Assembly (NCBI GenBank): GCA_910584605.1
Contig: CAJUAW010000002.1
Location: forward strand, 1 to 14,521
DNA from: an uncultured Oscillospiraceae bacterium
Lineage (GTDB): Bacteria > Bacillota_A > Clostridia > Oscillospirales > Oscillospiraceae
Direction of reading: 5' to 3'
Length of the DNA stretch: 14,521 nt
The translations under genes were made by a program, and so were the position numbers. Each line of letters opens with the position of its first letter. Positions within the stretch are counted from its first letter, which is position 1. Below the pieces are notes generated by a model. That model made no database searches. It had not been told where the DNA came from and saw nothing but the letters and a program-made list of their open reading frames with translations. Positions 14,106 to 14,521 of this stretch are shown here, one piece after another.

Positions 14106-14521
14106 TCAGCCTTTATTGCCTGAATCCTTCATAAGAGCGTCCAGTTTGGCTTGAAGCCGGGCGATCTCGGCATCTTTCTCCACAAGCTGCTCCGCCTGTG
14201 CTTTGACCTTCTCATTTGCTGCCTCGTTTTCTGCGAGGATGCTTTGGACATACTGCGAGGCAAACATGGCGGCCAGCTTTATACGGATACAGGTCAAAAG
14301 GTCAATGCCATCGGAAAAGATTGGCTTTTGTTCAACCCTATTCAGCCTCTGAATTTCAGAAGATCCGACAGTGTAATCGCGCACATTGCATTTCAGGTTG
14401 CTGATGATGCGCTCCTTGTGTACGGCCTTGATTTGGTGGAGATTGATGACAGTATCTTTAGGGAATATCCTGCCGTCTTTCTCCACTTTGATAATCACAG
14501 ATTCAATGTCATCAGAGAAAG
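14106..14521 (-). CDS. PemK/MazF-like protein with C-terminal coiled coil, 5' end cut by window
   Basis: The - strand frame is open to the window edge, so the N-terminus is missing and 137 residues are visible. FPKDTVINLHQIKAVHKERI resembles the MazF/PemK C-terminal motif in which a Ser/Thr-Val-Val...Gln-Ile-Arg-Thr-Ile-Asp-Lys-Arg pattern contributes to the dimer and RNA-binding surface. That family comprises endoribonuclease toxins of type II toxin-antitoxin systems. After it comes a stretch ending in IRIKLAAMFASQYVQSIL and then about 40 residues of charged heptads (ENEAANEKVKAQAEQLVEKD, then AEIARLQAKLDALMKD), a likely coiled coil not usual in short MazF toxins. The antitoxin, if any, would lie outside the window. 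The family call is tentative because the catalytic N-terminus is not visible; a phage- or element-borne protein of another kind is possible. Confidence 0.5.
   Translation of the reverse strand, partial: FSDDIESVIIKVEKDGRIFPKDTVINLHQIKAVHKERIISNLKCNVRDYTVGSSEIQRLNRVEQKPIFSDGIDLLTCIRIKLAAMFASQYVQSILAENEAANEKVKAQAEQLVEKDAEIARLQAKLDALMKDSGNKG

Overview
The window looks like accessory DNA from a low-to-mid GC Firmicute, most likely a gut Clostridium-type organism (Oscillospiraceae or Lachnospiraceae-like). The reasons are strong GGAGG-type ribosome binding sites, a DUF4280-type PAAR-like protein beside a VgrG-like spike, an ECF sigma factor with a DUF4367-like anti-sigma factor, an Ig-like (Big_2) surface protein, and AT-rich genes next to GC-richer ones. 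I have no taxonomic marker, so this is inference.

Region A (1-4474, + strand) is one tight operon that reads like an injection-system effector cassette. It holds the C-terminal part of a PAAR-like (DUF4280-type) tip protein, a papain-like cysteine protease, a VgrG-like spike carrying glycine-rich membrane segments and a C-terminal polymorphic-toxin-like domain, and an AT-rich small gene in the position of an immunity gene.

Region B (4475-6842) is a graveyard. A beta-propeller-like gene on the - strand carries two in-frame stops and a frameshift. A DinG/Rad3-type helicase on the + strand has lost its N-terminus and an internal block. Both are truncated at the same point near 5900-5915, which marks a rearrangement joint. 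Region C (6843-9435) has a possible SLOG/YpsA-like protein on the - strand, a 16-bp hairpin terminator facing +, an XRE repressor-type regulator, and a Big_2 membrane protein that appears frameshifted near its C-terminus. Two overlapping perfect palindromes follow.

Region D (9436-12921, + strand) is a signalling locus: ECF sigma factor, anti-sigma factor, a small secreted protein, a 15-bp stem terminator, and a 487-residue protein of unknown function. The secreted protein and the 487-residue protein are each preceded by the same two-part motif (TAAAAATAGTGTCC, 18 bases, CGTTATATAT). This motif is probably the promoter recognised by the local sigma factor.

Region E (12922-14521) has a 21-bp perfect hairpin between converging genes, then a - strand unit: a PemK/MazF-like partial gene, a consensus sigma-70 promoter, a roughly 105-nt structured RNA ending in a strong terminator, a stem-loop that pairs with the Shine-Dalgarno sequence, and a 230-residue probable winged-helix protein. 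This RNA leader and the spike/protease/toxin cassette are the two most interesting parts of the window. No integrase, transposase, tRNA, rRNA or CRISPR array was seen.
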